64,000 nucleotides of DNA from Clostridium sp. K13 (GCF_019734195.1 NZ_JAASHM010000005.1:90824-154823), one strand, 5' to 3'. Shown: positions 1 to 9,100, counted from the stretch's first letter. Notes: generated by a model from the letters alone, not told the origin. Numbers and translations: made by a program.

Positions 1-13
1 GAAAGGTATAAAG

Positions 14-457
14 ATGTGGCTTTTAGCATATCCAATGTGGATTGTAATAGGTAGCTTTGTAAGTGTTTTATATGAGTATAGGGCAATGAGTCATTCCATA
101 ACAACAATGGCATCTAGTTTTTCAATATCTTCATTAGAGGGTTTAGTTTTATTTAATATATCTAAAATAATAATTTTATCTATATTTATGATGATAATTG
201 ATATGCAAATTATAGGTTCTATGATAATTTGCTTTGCTAAAGAAATAAAGTGGTATATTATTTTTATTGTTCAATTATTAATAAATGGTGGGTTAATTGC
301 AGGTACAGTATTTTTTATAGTTAAATCAAATATAGATACGGGATTAAATTCAATAGAAGGATTTATACCAGTAATAATATTATTTTCATTATTATTTATA
401 GTAAGTTTAATATATTTCTTATATTCAATAAAAGACATAGAAAAAGTATATAGGTAA
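14..457 (+). CDS. Small polytopic membrane protein, function unknown
   Basis: A 147-residue hydrophobic protein with about four membrane-spanning stretches (roughly residues 4-20, 45-75, 80-103 and 118-137) and a short charged C-terminus. I do not recognise the family. The ATG has GAAAGG seven bases upstream at the very edge of the window, so this start is plausible, but the frame is open to the window edge and a longer N-terminus cannot be excluded. It is followed by a terminator and then by another small membrane protein with its own ribosome site, so the two may be functionally related without being strictly co-transcribed. Confidence 0.6.
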   Translation: MWLLAYPMWIVIGSFVSVLYEYRAMSHSITTMASSFSISSLEGLVLFNISKIIILSIFMMIIDMQIIGSMIICFAKEIKWYIIFIVQLLINGGLIAGTVFFIVKSNIDTGLNSIEGFIPVIILFSLLFIVSLIYFLYSIKDIEKVYR

Positions 458-465
458 AGTTATGT

Positions 466-502
466 AAGTTGGGCTACAGAAATGTAAGCTCAGCTTTTTT
501 TA
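466..502 (+). terminator. Rho-independent terminator
   Basis: Stem AAGTTGGGC (466-474) pairs with GCTCAGCTT (488-496) through nine base pairs including two G-T wobbles, followed by a T-run to about 501. It ends the first membrane-protein gene. Confidence 0.7.
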
Positions 503-555
503 TTTATAAATAAGGAATATAATAGTAGATATAATATTAATGGCGGTGAGTAATA

Positions 556-1047
556 ATGGGGAAATGGAAAAGCTTAGATAAATATTCAAAAATAAATAAA
601 TCTCTTGATATAATAGGAATGATTTTAGTTATATCATTAGTTGTTATGACTTTTATATATTGGGGGAAGGCACCAGAAGTTGTGCCAACTCATTATAATT
701 TTAAAGGTGAAATTGATGCATATGGCTCTAAAAATACATTATTTATTTTACTACCTATAGCAGTAATAACTTATATAGGAATAGCGATTTTAGCTAAGTT
801 TCCTAATATATATAATTATCCTGTTGAAATAAATCCAAGAAATAAAGAAAAGCAATATTTAATGGCATCAATATTTATTAGAATTGTTAATATAGAGACA
901 TTATCTATATTTTTTTATATTCAAATTAGTATAGGAGCAGCAATGAATAGTGGTAAGGGGTTATCAATGGCATTTTTACCTATATCCATGTTTGTGTTAT
1001 TTGGAAGTATTGGATTTTATATTTATAAATCAATTAAATGTAAATAA
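556..1047 (+). CDS. DUF1648-type (SdpI-like N-terminal domain) membrane protein
   Basis: 163 residues with about four membrane spans (near 18-36, 60-80, 107-128 and 138-156). After the first span comes a segment of the kind W-G-x-A-P-x-x-V-P-x-H-Y-N-x-x-G at about residues 36-51, which is typical of DUF1648, the domain also found at the N-terminus of the SdpI immunity protein. It lacks the rest of SdpI, so a role in toxin immunity is not supported. GGCGGTGAG stands in a good ribosome-site position before the ATG. A strong terminator follows immediately. Confidence 0.7.
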   Translation: MGKWKSLDKYSKINKSLDIIGMILVISLVVMTFIYWGKAPEVVPTHYNFKGEIDAYGSKNTLFILLPIAVITYIGIAILAKFPNIYNYPVEINPRNKEKQYLMASIFIRIVNIETLSIFFYIQISIGAAMNSGKGLSMAFLPISMFVLFGSIGFYIYKSIKCK

Positions 1048-1051
1048 TAAA

Positions 1052-1087
1052 AAGTGAAGTAACTTAGGATTACTTCACTTTTTTTAT
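1052..1087 (+). terminator. Rho-independent terminator
   Basis: Perfect 11-bp stem AAGTGAAGTAA (1052-1062) / TTACTTCACTT (1070-1080) with a 7-base loop and a T-run. Its stem is nearly the same as that of the terminator after asnB (3188-3224). Confidence 0.85.
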
Positions 1088-1263
1088 TTAAAAGGTTTTA
1101 TTACTACTGTCTTAAAATAGCATTAAGAATACATAAATTTAAACAAAAAAAATTTTTGCAGTGTATAATTTTAAATATGAAAAAAATGGGAAGAATAAAA
1201 AAGAAATAGTTTAAGTACCTTAAAAATAATTTGAAAAACTTAATGCGTGTAGGGGGTTATAAA

Positions 1264-3135
1264 ATGTGTGGTCATATATCGATATATTATAAAAATAAAG
1301 AAGCAGATGAAATACTTATAAGACAATTAACAGAAAAAATAATTCATAGAGGCCCAGATGATACGGAATATTTTATAAAAGATAATATTGCATTTGGATT
1401 TAATAGATTAAGTATAATAGATTTAGAGTATGGTAAACAGCCATTAGAAAAAGAAAAAAGAACTATTATATTTAATGGTGAAATATATAATCATAAAGAA
1501 TTAAGAGAAGAATTACTTAATAATAATGAATTTAGTACAAATTCAGATACTGAAGTTCTTTTAACAGCTTATATTAATTATGGAGAAAAATGCTTAGATA
1601 AGTTAAGAGGTATGTTTACATTTATTATATATGATGAAGTTAAAGATATAGTATTTGGAGCTAGAGATCATTTTGGAATAAAACCTCTATATTACATTAA
1701 TAATAGTGAGTTTATAGCTTTTTCATCTGAGTATAAGTCATTAGTAAGTTTAGTTGATAAATTAAATGTAAATGAAGTTGCATTACAAAATTATTTATCA
1801 TTTCAATACACACCAAAATACAACACTATTATTAATGAAATTAAAGAGATTCCTAATGGAACATATTTTACAATAAAAAATGGAGATATAGAATTTAATA
1901 GATATTATAATTTAAAATTTAATAATAAAGATATAACTGAAAAGGATATTTATAATATTATAGATGATTCAGTAAAGCATCATATGATAGCAAATGTTGA
2001 AGTTGGAACATTTCTTTCAGGTGGAATAGATTCTACTATTGTTACAGCATTAGCAGCAAAAATTAATCCTAAAATTAAGACCTTTTCTATTGGATTTGAT
2101 GTAGAGGGATACAATGAATTATCTGTAGCAAAGAAAACTGCAGATTATTTAGGTGTAGAAAATATAGCAGTAAATGTATCAGAACATGATTATATAAGAG
2201 CCCTTCCAAGGGTTGCTTATTATATGGATGATCCATTAGCGGATCCGTCTTGTGTTGGAATTTATTTATTATCACAAGAAGCTAGAAAACATGTGAAAGT
2301 AGTTTTATCAGGAGAAGGATCGGATGAATTATTTGGTGGATATAATATTTATAAGGAATATTATAGTCTTAAGCCTTTTTCATATTTGTCAGATAATATA
2401 AAAGATAGGATTAATAAGTTAGCTAAATTACTTCCTGATATAAGAGGAAAAAGTTATTTGTTAAGAGGAACTACTAAGTTAAAGGATAGATACATAGGAA
2501 ATGCTAAAATATTTAGCGATGAAGAAGTAAAAAATATAATGTGCAATTATGATGAGAACAATACTTTTAATAGTATTTTAACAGATTTATATGAAGAATG
2601 TAATATAAATAATTATGATAATGTTACAACAATGCAATACATAGATATTAATACATGGCTAGAAGGTGATATTTTATTAAAGGCAGATAAAATGTCTATG
2701 GCACATTCCTTAGAGCTAAGAGTACCATTTTTAGATAAAGAAGTTTTACAATGTGCTAAAAGCTTAACATTAGATCAAAAGGTAAGCAAACATAATACAA
2801 AGGTTTTATTAAGGGAAGCATTTAAAGATATAGTACCACCTTATATGAAAGAAAAGAAAAAATTAGGTTTTCCAACTCCTATAAGAGTATGGTTAAAGAA
2901 TGATTTAGGAAAGTATGTTAGAACAATAATTACTAATGCAAATGTTGATAAATTAATAAATAAAAAATATGCATTAAATTTATTAGATGAGCATATTCAA
3001 GGTAAAAAGGATAATTCACGAAAGGTTTGGACTGTATTTATGTTTTGTTTATGGTATGAATTATATATAGAAGGAAAATCCATAAATGAATTAGAGATAT
3101 ATAACGAACAGGGTAATGACTACAAATTAGCATAA
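1264..3135 (+). CDS. asnB: Asparagine synthase (glutamine-hydrolysing)
   Basis: Makes asparagine from aspartate, glutamine and ATP (EC 6.3.5.4). The start at 1264 is chosen because the product then begins Met-Cys-Gly, exposing the catalytic Cys of class II glutaminases after Met removal; AGGGGG lies seven bases upstream at 1251-1256. Longer reading would add 11 residues and bury that Cys. The glutaminase domain (about 1-190) has the RGPDD motif near residue 29 and the synthetase domain carries the PP-loop SGGIDS at 252-257. At 623 residues it has the length of the Bacillus AsnB/AsnO group. It is a single-gene unit bounded by two look-alike hairpins. Confidence 0.93.
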   Translation: MCGHISIYYKNKEADEILIRQLTEKIIHRGPDDTEYFIKDNIAFGFNRLSIIDLEYGKQPLEKEKRTIIFNGEIYNHKELREELLNNNEFSTNSDTEVLLTAYINYGEKCLDKLRGMFTFIIYDEVKDIVFGARDHFGIKPLYYINNSEFIAFSSEYKSLVSLVDKLNVNEVALQNYLSFQYTPKYNTIINEIKEIPNGTYFTIKNGDIEFNRYYNLKFNNKDITEKDIYNIIDDSVKHHMIANVEVGTFLSGGIDSTIVTALAAKINPKIKTFSIGFDVEGYNELSVAKKTADYLGVENIAVNVSEHDYIRALPRVAYYMDDPLADPSCVGIYLLSQEARKHVKVVLSGEGSDELFGGYNIYKEYYSLKPFSYLSDNIKDRINKLAKLLPDIRGKSYLLRGTTKLKDRYIGNAKIFSDEEVKNIMCNYDENNTFNSILTDLYEECNINNYDNVTTMQYIDINTWLEGDILLKADKMSMAHSLELRVPFLDKEVLQCAKSLTLDQKVSKHNTKVLLREAFKDIVPPYMKEKKKLGFPTPIRVWLKNDLGKYVRTIITNANVDKLINKKYALNLLDEHIQGKKDNSRKVWTVFMFCLWYELYIEGKSINELEIYNEQGNDYKLA

Positions 3136-3187
3136 ATAATATTGGGTATTAGTTAAAATTAAAAATTTTAATATATTAATATGAATT

Positions 3188-3224
3188 AAGTGAAGTGGAA
3201 GAAGAAAATCTACTTCACTTTTAT
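3188..3224 (+). terminator. Rho-independent terminator after asnB
   Basis: AAGTGAAGTGG (3188-3198) pairs with CTACTTCACTT (3210-3220) with one mismatch/wobble position, followed by a short T-rich tail. Confidence 0.75.
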
Positions 3225-3326
3225 TATGTTTAATATTAATAAATTGTAATAATTTAATTTATATTAATGTAATATTCGAATTTTATACTATGGTTATAAT
3301 AGAAAATCAAGTGGAGGACGAGTAAG

Positions 3327-4007
3327 ATGGCACTTATAGAAGTTAAGAATTTATGTAAAGTATATGGTAGTGGAGAAACAAAGGTAGAAGCCTTAAAGAA
3401 TATAAATTTAAATATTGAGCAAGGTGAATTTGTAGCAATAGTTGGACCATCAGGTTCTGGTAAAAGTACATTATTACATTTATTAGGTGGGGTAGATAAG
3501 CCTAGTTCAGGAGAAGTAATTATAAAAGGTGAAAGTATTTATAAATTAAAAGAAAAGGAATTATCTATTTTAAGAAGAAGAAAGTTAGGATTTGTATTTC
3601 AATTCTTTAATTTAATACCAGTATTAACAGCAGAAGAAAATATTGAAATGCCAGTATTACTTGATGGAAATAAAATAGATAAAAAATATATGAATGAGCT
3701 TTTAAAGCTATTAGGTTTAGAAGAGAGAAGAAATCATCATCCATCAGAATTATCAGGGGGACAACAACAAAGAGTTTCAATAGGAAGAGCATTAGCTAAT
3801 AAGCCTTCTATTATATTAGCAGATGAGCCAACAGGTAATCTTGATTCTAAAAATTCAAAGGAAGTATTAGAGTTATTAAAATATTGTGCTAAAAAATATA
3901 ATCAAACATTAATTTTAATTACACATGATGTTAATATAGCAAAATCGGCAGATAGAGTTGTTACTATTGAAGATGGGCAAATCACTACTTATGAGGTGAT
4001 TAAATAA
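3327..4007 (+). CDS. ABC transporter ATP-binding protein (LolD/MacB-like)
   Basis: A 226-residue ATPase that energises the permease encoded next. It shows the Walker A motif GPSGSGKST (about residues 40-48), the signature LSGGQQQR, Walker B followed by DEPTGNLD, and the H-loop segment ITHD. This set, with the short length, is typical of the LolD/MacB/FtsE-like group that partners FtsX-fold permeases. GGAGG lies ten bases before the ATG. Its TAA overlaps the permease ATG by one base, so translation is probably coupled. Substrate unknown; antimicrobial-peptide or lipoprotein export or sensing are the usual roles of such pairs. Confidence 0.9.
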   Translation: MALIEVKNLCKVYGSGETKVEALKNINLNIEQGEFVAIVGPSGSGKSTLLHLLGGVDKPSSGEVIIKGESIYKLKEKELSILRRRKLGFVFQFFNLIPVLTAEENIEMPVLLDGNKIDKKYMNELLKLLGLEERRNHHPSELSGGQQQRVSIGRALANKPSIILADEPTGNLDSKNSKEVLELLKYCAKKYNQTLILITHDVNIAKSADRVVTIEDGQITTYEVIK

Positions 4008-6529
4008 TGAGAAGCTATAGTGATATTACTTTAAAATATTTAAAGAAAAATAAGAAAAGAACATTATTTACTATTATAGGTATAATTCTTTCATTATCAC
4101 TTATTAGTGGAGTTGGATTTCTAGGATTAAGTTTTAATGATTACATGTATGATAGAGCTATAGATAATAATGGGGATTATGAATTTGGATTTTCAAGTGT
4201 CAATGCAGAGGTAGTAAAGATACTAAGAAATGATGTTGATCTAGAAAAGGTAGGTACAATTGCCAATGTAGTTTTAGGAAAGTTAACATTAGAAGGAAAA
4301 GGCGAAAATAGTATTTATATAACAGAGCAAGATACAACTTATTCAAATGATATAACTACAACAAAATTAACAGAAGGAGAGTATCCTAAGAGTAGTAAAG
4401 AGCTTATTTTAAATAATAATGCAAAAGAAGGTTTAGGAATTAGTATAGGAGATACTGTAAGATTAAGAGAAGTTCAATATGATAAAGATGCAAATGAAGT
4501 ATTAACTGATAATTATAAGGAATATAAAGTTGTAGGCTTTATTAAAGAGCAATATGAAACTGGTAATTCAGTATTTTCAGGAGAAACACTTTTAGATAAT
4601 CTTGAAGATAATAAGGAGTATAATGTATTTTTTACAGTAGTTAATAATAAAAATAAAACAGACTTAGTTAATGAAAAATTTGATAATTTTAATTTAGATA
4701 GGGAATTTAATCATATTTCTATAAATAATGACTTATTATCTTTAAAAGGTGAAAGTTCATATGTTGGTATAAATACAGCAATTAAAGGTATGGTCATTTT
4801 TGTACTAGCTATAATTGTATTAGCGACTATATTTTTAATTTATAATGCTATAAACATATCAGTAACTGAAAGAATGACACAGTTTGGAATACTTAGAAGT
4901 GTAGGGGCAACTCCAAGGCAAGTAAGTAATATTGTTATAAGAGAAGGCTTATTAATGTGTTTAACTTCAATACCATTTGGTACTATATTTGGATTTTTGG
5001 GTGTTTGGATAACTGTTAAGATATTAGATAGTAAAATATCAAATATGTTTGGAGGAGGACAATTAGTTGTTAAATTTTATCCAAGTATAATATTATTTAC
5101 AATAATATTAGGAGTATTAACGATATTTTTAGCAACTTTTGGGCCAGCAAGGAAAGCAGGAAAAGTTTCACCTATAAGTGTTATTAAAGGAAACAATGGA
5201 GAAGAAAAAAATAAGTATTATAAAGGAAATATTATAAGAAAAATATTTGGAATAGAAGGATGGATAGCTTATAAAAATATAAGAAAAAATTCGAAAAGAT
5301 TTACAGTAACAATACTTTCATTAAGTATTTCACTTATTATGTTTATTACATTTACTACATTAAATATGAAAAGAATAGATGAGTTAGATTATATAAAAAA
5401 GAATAGTTTAGCACACGGAAATCTATACCCTTATAAAAATATTGATAAGATTGAATATGAAGTTAAATCAATAGATGGTATTGATTATGTATATAAAATT
5501 TCAAATAAATATATACCTTATTTATATTTGGATGGAGATGTAGTAACTGATAAATATAAGAACTATAGGTATAATACTTTAGATAATAGTTTAATAGAAA
5601 ATGCAGAAATTGAAGGATATAGTGATGAAGCATTAAATGAGTTAGGGATTGATGGAAATTTAGAAAGTGACGAAGTAGTTATAGTTAATAGTCTGGCAAA
5701 TTATAATGCAGAGGGGCAGTTAGAAAATATTGATTTTACTAATTTAAAAGAAGGAGACACTATTAAAGTAGCTAGGAGTTCTATTGAGGTACATGCGGTA
5801 GAAAATTTAGATGAGGTAAATGAAAATTTAGAAAAAGATAAAACAAGTAATGATTTTATAGAATTTAAAGTTAAGAAAATAATAAATAGAAGTCCATTTG
5901 ATTATGACTTTAGTACTACATTTAAAATAATAATGAATTTTAATAGTTTTAATAACTTTTATGATGAAAATGATTATAGCACTACTATTGGATTTAGATA
6001 TAAAGATGTAAATGATGAAAAGTCTATTGAGAAAACAGCAGAAAAGATTAATAATATAGCAGAAAATAATGAAATAACATTTAGTGATATAAATAAAGAT
6101 AATCAAAGTGATGAAGAAATGTGGAATGTAATAAATGTATTTATTTATGGGTTTATAGTAATGATAACCTTAATAGGAGTAGTTAATGTTGTAAACACTA
6201 TTTCTCTTAATATACTTCTTAAAAAGAAAGAATTTGGAACGTTAGGAACAATTGGAATGAGTGAAGGGCAGCTTACTAAGATGGTTTTACTTGAAGGTAT
6301 ATTACATGGTATATTTTCATCTATATTAGCAGGAGTTCTTTCAATTCCATTAGTTTTATTAGTTGTTAAAATGGTATCATATGGTTTTACAATGTCAAAC
6401 AAAATTTACTGGCAACCTTTTATTATAGGTTTTATAATTAATTTATTGGTAGTTCTTATAGCATCATTAATTCCATTAAATAAACTTAAAAAGATGAGCT
6501 TAGTAGAAACTATAAGAAATGTTGAGTAG
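4007..6529 (+). CDS. FtsX-family ABC transporter permease, two FtsX domains
   Basis: 840-residue membrane partner of the preceding ATPase. The layout is an N-terminal span (about 20-42), a large extracytoplasmic domain (about 45-255), three spans (262-282 and two more to about 380), then a second half: span at about 431-455, extracytoplasmic domain (460-705), and three spans (710-730 onward). This duplicated 8-span FtsX arrangement differs from BceB-type permeases, which have ten spans and one large outer loop, so I do not name it bceB. The regulator and kinase genes that follow may sense its substrate, as is common for peptide-resistance modules. Substrate not deducible. Confidence 0.88.
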   Translation: MRSYSDITLKYLKKNKKRTLFTIIGIILSLSLISGVGFLGLSFNDYMYDRAIDNNGDYEFGFSSVNAEVVKILRNDVDLEKVGTIANVVLGKLTLEGKGENSIYITEQDTTYSNDITTTKLTEGEYPKSSKELILNNNAKEGLGISIGDTVRLREVQYDKDANEVLTDNYKEYKVVGFIKEQYETGNSVFSGETLLDNLEDNKEYNVFFTVVNNKNKTDLVNEKFDNFNLDREFNHISINNDLLSLKGESSYVGINTAIKGMVIFVLAIIVLATIFLIYNAINISVTERMTQFGILRSVGATPRQVSNIVIREGLLMCLTSIPFGTIFGFLGVWITVKILDSKISNMFGGGQLVVKFYPSIILFTIILGVLTIFLATFGPARKAGKVSPISVIKGNNGEEKNKYYKGNIIRKIFGIEGWIAYKNIRKNSKRFTVTILSLSISLIMFITFTTLNMKRIDELDYIKKNSLAHGNLYPYKNIDKIEYEVKSIDGIDYVYKISNKYIPYLYLDGDVVTDKYKNYRYNTLDNSLIENAEIEGYSDEALNELGIDGNLESDEVVIVNSLANYNAEGQLENIDFTNLKEGDTIKVARSSIEVHAVENLDEVNENLEKDKTSNDFIEFKVKKIINRSPFDYDFSTTFKIIMNFNSFNNFYDENDYSTTIGFRYKDVNDEKSIEKTAEKINNIAENNEITFSDINKDNQSDEEMWNVINVFIYGFIVMITLIGVVNVVNTISLNILLKKKEFGTLGTIGMSEGQLTKMVLLEGILHGIFSSILAGVLSIPLVLLVVKMVSYGFTMSNKIYWQPFIIGFIINLLVVLIASLIPLNKLKKMSLVETIRNVE

Positions 6530-6620
6530 TAACTTATTTATAAAGTGAAATTAATAGGTTATAATATATATAGTGATTAATTAGGAAAGATTAGTAAATT
6601 ATTCAATTGAGTATAAAAAG

Positions 6621-6654
6621 ATAGGAGCAGAATAACTTTCTGCTCCTATTTTAG
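6621..6654 (+). terminator. Terminator or attenuator before the two-component genes
   Basis: Perfect 12-bp stem ATAGGAGCAGAA (6621-6632) / TTCTGCTCCTAT (6638-6649), 5-base loop, then TTTTA. It ends the ABC operon. A TATAAT at 6560-6565 lies upstream, so the hairpin may instead sit in the leader of the regulator gene and act as an attenuator. The ribosome site GGGGAAA of the regulator follows only seven bases after the tail. Confidence 0.75.
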
Positions 6655-6675
6655 AATAAAGGGGAAATAGTAAAT

Positions 6676-7380
6676 ATGATAAAAATATTATTTGTAGAGG
6701 ATGATTTACCATTAGCATTAGGAATGGAATATACATTAAAGCAAGAAGGGTTTGATGTAATTCATGCTAAAAATTTAAGTGAGGCAAGAGCACAATATAA
6801 AAATAATGAGTTTAATATAATATTATTAGATGTTATGCTACCAGATGGAACTGGATATGAATTTTGTAAAATCATAAGAGAAAGTAGTGAAATTCCTATA
6901 ATTTTTATGACTGCTTGTGATGAAGAGGGGAATGTAGTTATGGGATTAGATATGGGGGGAGATGATTATATAACTAAGCCTATAAGAGTTAAAGAATTAG
7001 TATCTAGAATTAATGCAGTTTTAAGAAGAAAAGGTGTAGTACCTAAAAAAGAAGAAAATAAAAATAAAATAATAAGCGGAGATATTACTGTTGAATTATT
7101 AAAATATAAAGTATATAAGAATGACAAAGTAATAGAGCTTACTACTATTGAATACAAGCTATTATTACTTTTAATTAAGAATAATGGAAATGTATTAGAA
7201 AGAAATTTATTATTAGAAAGATTATGGGATACTGATGGAAATTTTGTTGATGGAAATTCATTAACTGTTTATATAAAAAGATTAAGAGAAAAAGTTGAAG
7301 ATGATATAAAAACTCCTACATATATAGAAACAGTAAGGGGAATAGGTTATAGATGGGCAAAAGAAGTTAGGGAGGCATAA
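6676..7380 (+). CDS. Response regulator, OmpR/PhoB family
   Basis: A 234-residue transcription regulator with a receiver domain (about 1-118) and a winged-helix DNA-binding domain (about 130-230). Receiver landmarks are the acidic pair at Asp9-Asp10, phospho-acceptor Asp52 within LLDVMLPDG, Thr in FMTACDE and Lys in DYITKP. The C-terminal part has the usual LTTIEYKLL and ETVRGIGYRW segments. It is followed two bases after its stop by the kinase gene, forming a two-component operon. Proximity suggests that the upstream ABC exporter is its target. Confidence 0.93.
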   Translation: MIKILFVEDDLPLALGMEYTLKQEGFDVIHAKNLSEARAQYKNNEFNIILLDVMLPDGTGYEFCKIIRESSEIPIIFMTACDEEGNVVMGLDMGGDDYITKPIRVKELVSRINAVLRRKGVVPKKEENKNKIISGDITVELLKYKVYKNDKVIELTTIEYKLLLLLIKNNGNVLERNLLLERLWDTDGNFVDGNSLTVYIKRLREKVEDDIKTPTYIETVRGIGYRWAKEVREA

Positions 7381-7382
7381 AA

Positions 7383-8630
7383 ATGAGGTTATTAAAGAAT
7401 AAGGAAGTAAAGCTTATTATAATAACTAGCTTCATAACTTTCTTAGTATTTTTATTGGGGGTTATTTTAATAACTAATAATTGGTTTAATAACATAAACT
7501 TAAAATATATTAATCAAAATATAGCTTTAGTTGGAGCAATTGTAGAAAATAATCCAGAGTTAGAAGAAGAGATAGTACCTATTATAACTAAAGGAAATAT
7601 AGAAGAGTATTATGAAATAGGAAGTAATATTTTAGACAAATATTATTATAACGAAAACTTAAGTAATATAAAAAATCCAATTCTTAGTGAAAGCTATAAG
7701 AAATTTAAGGTGATAATAATATTATTATGGATATTATTTTTTGTTGTAGTTATGGCATTTATTTTAAAGATTATTTCACCAATATTTAATACTATAAAAA
7801 AATTAGGTGAAAGAGCCGATGAAATGGTAGAAGGAAAATTTAATTCTACAGAGCTTAAGTTTGAAGAAGGTGATTTTTATGTGTTTTATAATAAGTTTAC
7901 TTATATGGGAGAAAGACTTGAAAATGCATTAAAGGATCTTAAAGATGAAAAAGTACATTTAAAAGATATAATTAATGATATATCTCATCAATTAAAAACG
8001 CCACTTTCAGCGTTAATATCTTATAATGATATATTAAAAAATCATGAAAATATGGATAGTGAAACAAAAAGTAAGTTTATAGAATTAACATCAGAACAGT
8101 TGGATAGAATGGACTGGCTTATTACAACATTACTTAAATATGCAAGAATAGAAAGTAATGCTATAAGCTACCATAAAGAGTTAATACCACTTAGTGAAAC
8201 TATAAAATATGCTATAGCACCATTAAAAGTAAGTGCAAATGAAAAAAATCAAAGTATAAGGTTAGAGCTTAATAGTGATGGGTATTACACTCATGATAAA
8301 AAATGGATTGCAGAAAGTATAAGTAATATAGTGAAAAATGCTATTGAGCATACTAACAATAATGGAGAAATAAAAATAAACTTAGATGAGACTCCACTTT
8401 CTCTTACTATTACAATAAGTGATAACGGAGAAGGAATTGAAAAATCTGAACTAAAAAATATATTTAAAAGATTTTATAAGGGTAAAAATTCTATAAATCC
8501 AAAGAGTATAGGAATAGGCTTATCACTTAGTAAAAAAATTATAGAGGCTAATGGTGGAAGTATAACTGTAGAAAGTGAACTTGGAAATGGAACTATTTTT
8601 AGTATAATATTTTTAAAAGGAATAATATAA
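7383..8630 (+). CDS. Membrane sensor histidine kinase
   Basis: 415 residues. Two membrane spans (about 10-33 and 108-130) flank an outer sensor segment of only about 75 residues. A HAMP-like linker leads to the dimerisation domain with His202 in ISHQLKTP, then the ATPase domain with the N-box (NIVKNAIEH), DNGEGIE and GIGLSL glycine motifs. It phosphorylates the regulator encoded immediately upstream; GGGAGG at the end of that gene serves as ribosome site. The short outer loop is smaller than in ordinary ligand-binding kinases and would fit sensing through a membrane partner, perhaps the neighbouring permease (inference). Confidence 0.92.
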   Translation: MRLLKNKEVKLIIITSFITFLVFLLGVILITNNWFNNINLKYINQNIALVGAIVENNPELEEEIVPIITKGNIEEYYEIGSNILDKYYYNENLSNIKNPILSESYKKFKVIIILLWILFFVVVMAFILKIISPIFNTIKKLGERADEMVEGKFNSTELKFEEGDFYVFYNKFTYMGERLENALKDLKDEKVHLKDIINDISHQLKTPLSALISYNDILKNHENMDSETKSKFIELTSEQLDRMDWLITTLLKYARIESNAISYHKELIPLSETIKYAIAPLKVSANEKNQSIRLELNSDGYYTHDKKWIAESISNIVKNAIEHTNNNGEIKINLDETPLSLTITISDNGEGIEKSELKNIFKRFYKGKNSINPKSIGIGLSLSKKIIEANGGSITVESELGNGTIFSIIFLKGII

Positions 8631-8639
8631 GGAGAAAAT

Positions 8640-8909
8640 ATGACTAAAGATAAAATTGAAAAATTAATTGAGTATTATGATACATTAATAGAATTAGGTG
8701 TAACTTTTTATTATGGAAGTGAAAGTGTTTCGACTGGTGAAATTACAAGTATTGAATTTACTAAAGATGATATTGTAAAGCTTGAGTTAGATGAGTTCAA
8801 TGAAGTTGAAGTAGACTTAGATGAGTTTATAGAGAACCACTCACTACAAGGAAATAATTATCATACATGGCACCTTAGTAGAGCATTTGATAACTTATTA
8901 CTATCATAA
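8640..8909 (+). CDS. Small acidic protein, function unknown
   Basis: 89 residues, very acidic in the middle (about 45-65, many Asp/Glu), no membrane span and no signal peptide. AAGGAGA precedes the ATG at good spacing, and the gene starts nine bases after the kinase stop, so it is the third gene of the two-component operon. No family recognised. The C-terminal HTWHLSRAFDNLLLS is not acidic and may be a separate short helix. Confidence 0.65.
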   Translation: MTKDKIEKLIEYYDTLIELGVTFYYGSESVSTGEITSIEFTKDDIVKLELDEFNEVEVDLDEFIENHSLQGNNYHTWHLSRAFDNLLLS

Positions 8910-8912
8910 GCG

Positions 8913-8938
8913 AATAAAAGTGCGAAACACTTTTATTT
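8913..8938 (+). terminator. Hairpin terminator of the two-component operon
   Basis: Perfect 10-bp stem AATAAAAGTG (8913-8922) / CACTTTTATT (8928-8937) with loop CGAAA. Confidence 0.65.
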
Positions 8939-8940
8939 AA

Positions 8941-9075
8941 GGTAAGAGTGAAGAGTTAAGAGTGAAGAGTTAAGGTTGAAACTGCTATGGCAGTTTCTTA
9001 AAATATATATTTTTTTAATTCAGCTAAGCTGAATTATTTACTTAACTTTTCACTCTTACTTCTTCACTCTTCACT
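8941..9075. repeat. Dispersed inverted-repeat element, copy A
   Basis: Left arm is a 14-base unit TAAGAGTGAAGAGT repeated exactly twice (8943-8970). The right arm (9041-9075) reads as its approximate reverse complement. Between them lie two internal palindromes: GAAACTGC/GCAGTTTC (8978-8985 / 8990-8997) and AATTCAGCT/AGCTGAATT (9017-9025 / 9027-9035). It shares the 11-mer GAGTTAAGAGT with copy D and the AATTCAGC/GCTGAATT core with copy D. It sits between two convergent genes. Confidence 0.75.
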
Positions 9076-9100
9076 AAATAAACTGCTTTGCAGTTTATTT
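9076..9100 (-). terminator. Terminator hairpin at the end of the - strand gene
   Basis: Perfect 11-bp stem AAATAAACTGC (9076-9086) / GCAGTTTATTT (9090-9100) abutting the stop codon of the - strand gene. It may be an internal part of the neighbouring repeat element, since GCAGTTT recurs inside it. Confidence 0.55.

Noticed and set aside
556..1047. SdpI toxin-immunity protein
   Set aside because: Only the DUF1648 part is present, and no toxin gene is nearby.
5828..6106. Several open frames of 60-130 codons on the opposite strand or in other frames inside large genes (e.g. here, 18844-19119, 30279-30668, 49469-50143, 60025-60360)
   Set aside because: They lie wholly inside well-supported genes, lack ribosome sites, and their translations are low-complexity by-products of AT-rich codon use.
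3327..8630. Naming the ABC exporter and kinase/regulator a BceABRS system
   Set aside because: The permease has a duplicated 8-span FtsX plan with two large outer domains, not the ten-span BceB plan with one; the kinase's outer loop is also longer than the near-absent loop of BceS.
8941..9100. CRISPR array (short tandem units)
   Set aside because: The units are 14 bases, adjacent without spacers, and mirrored; there are no cas genes.
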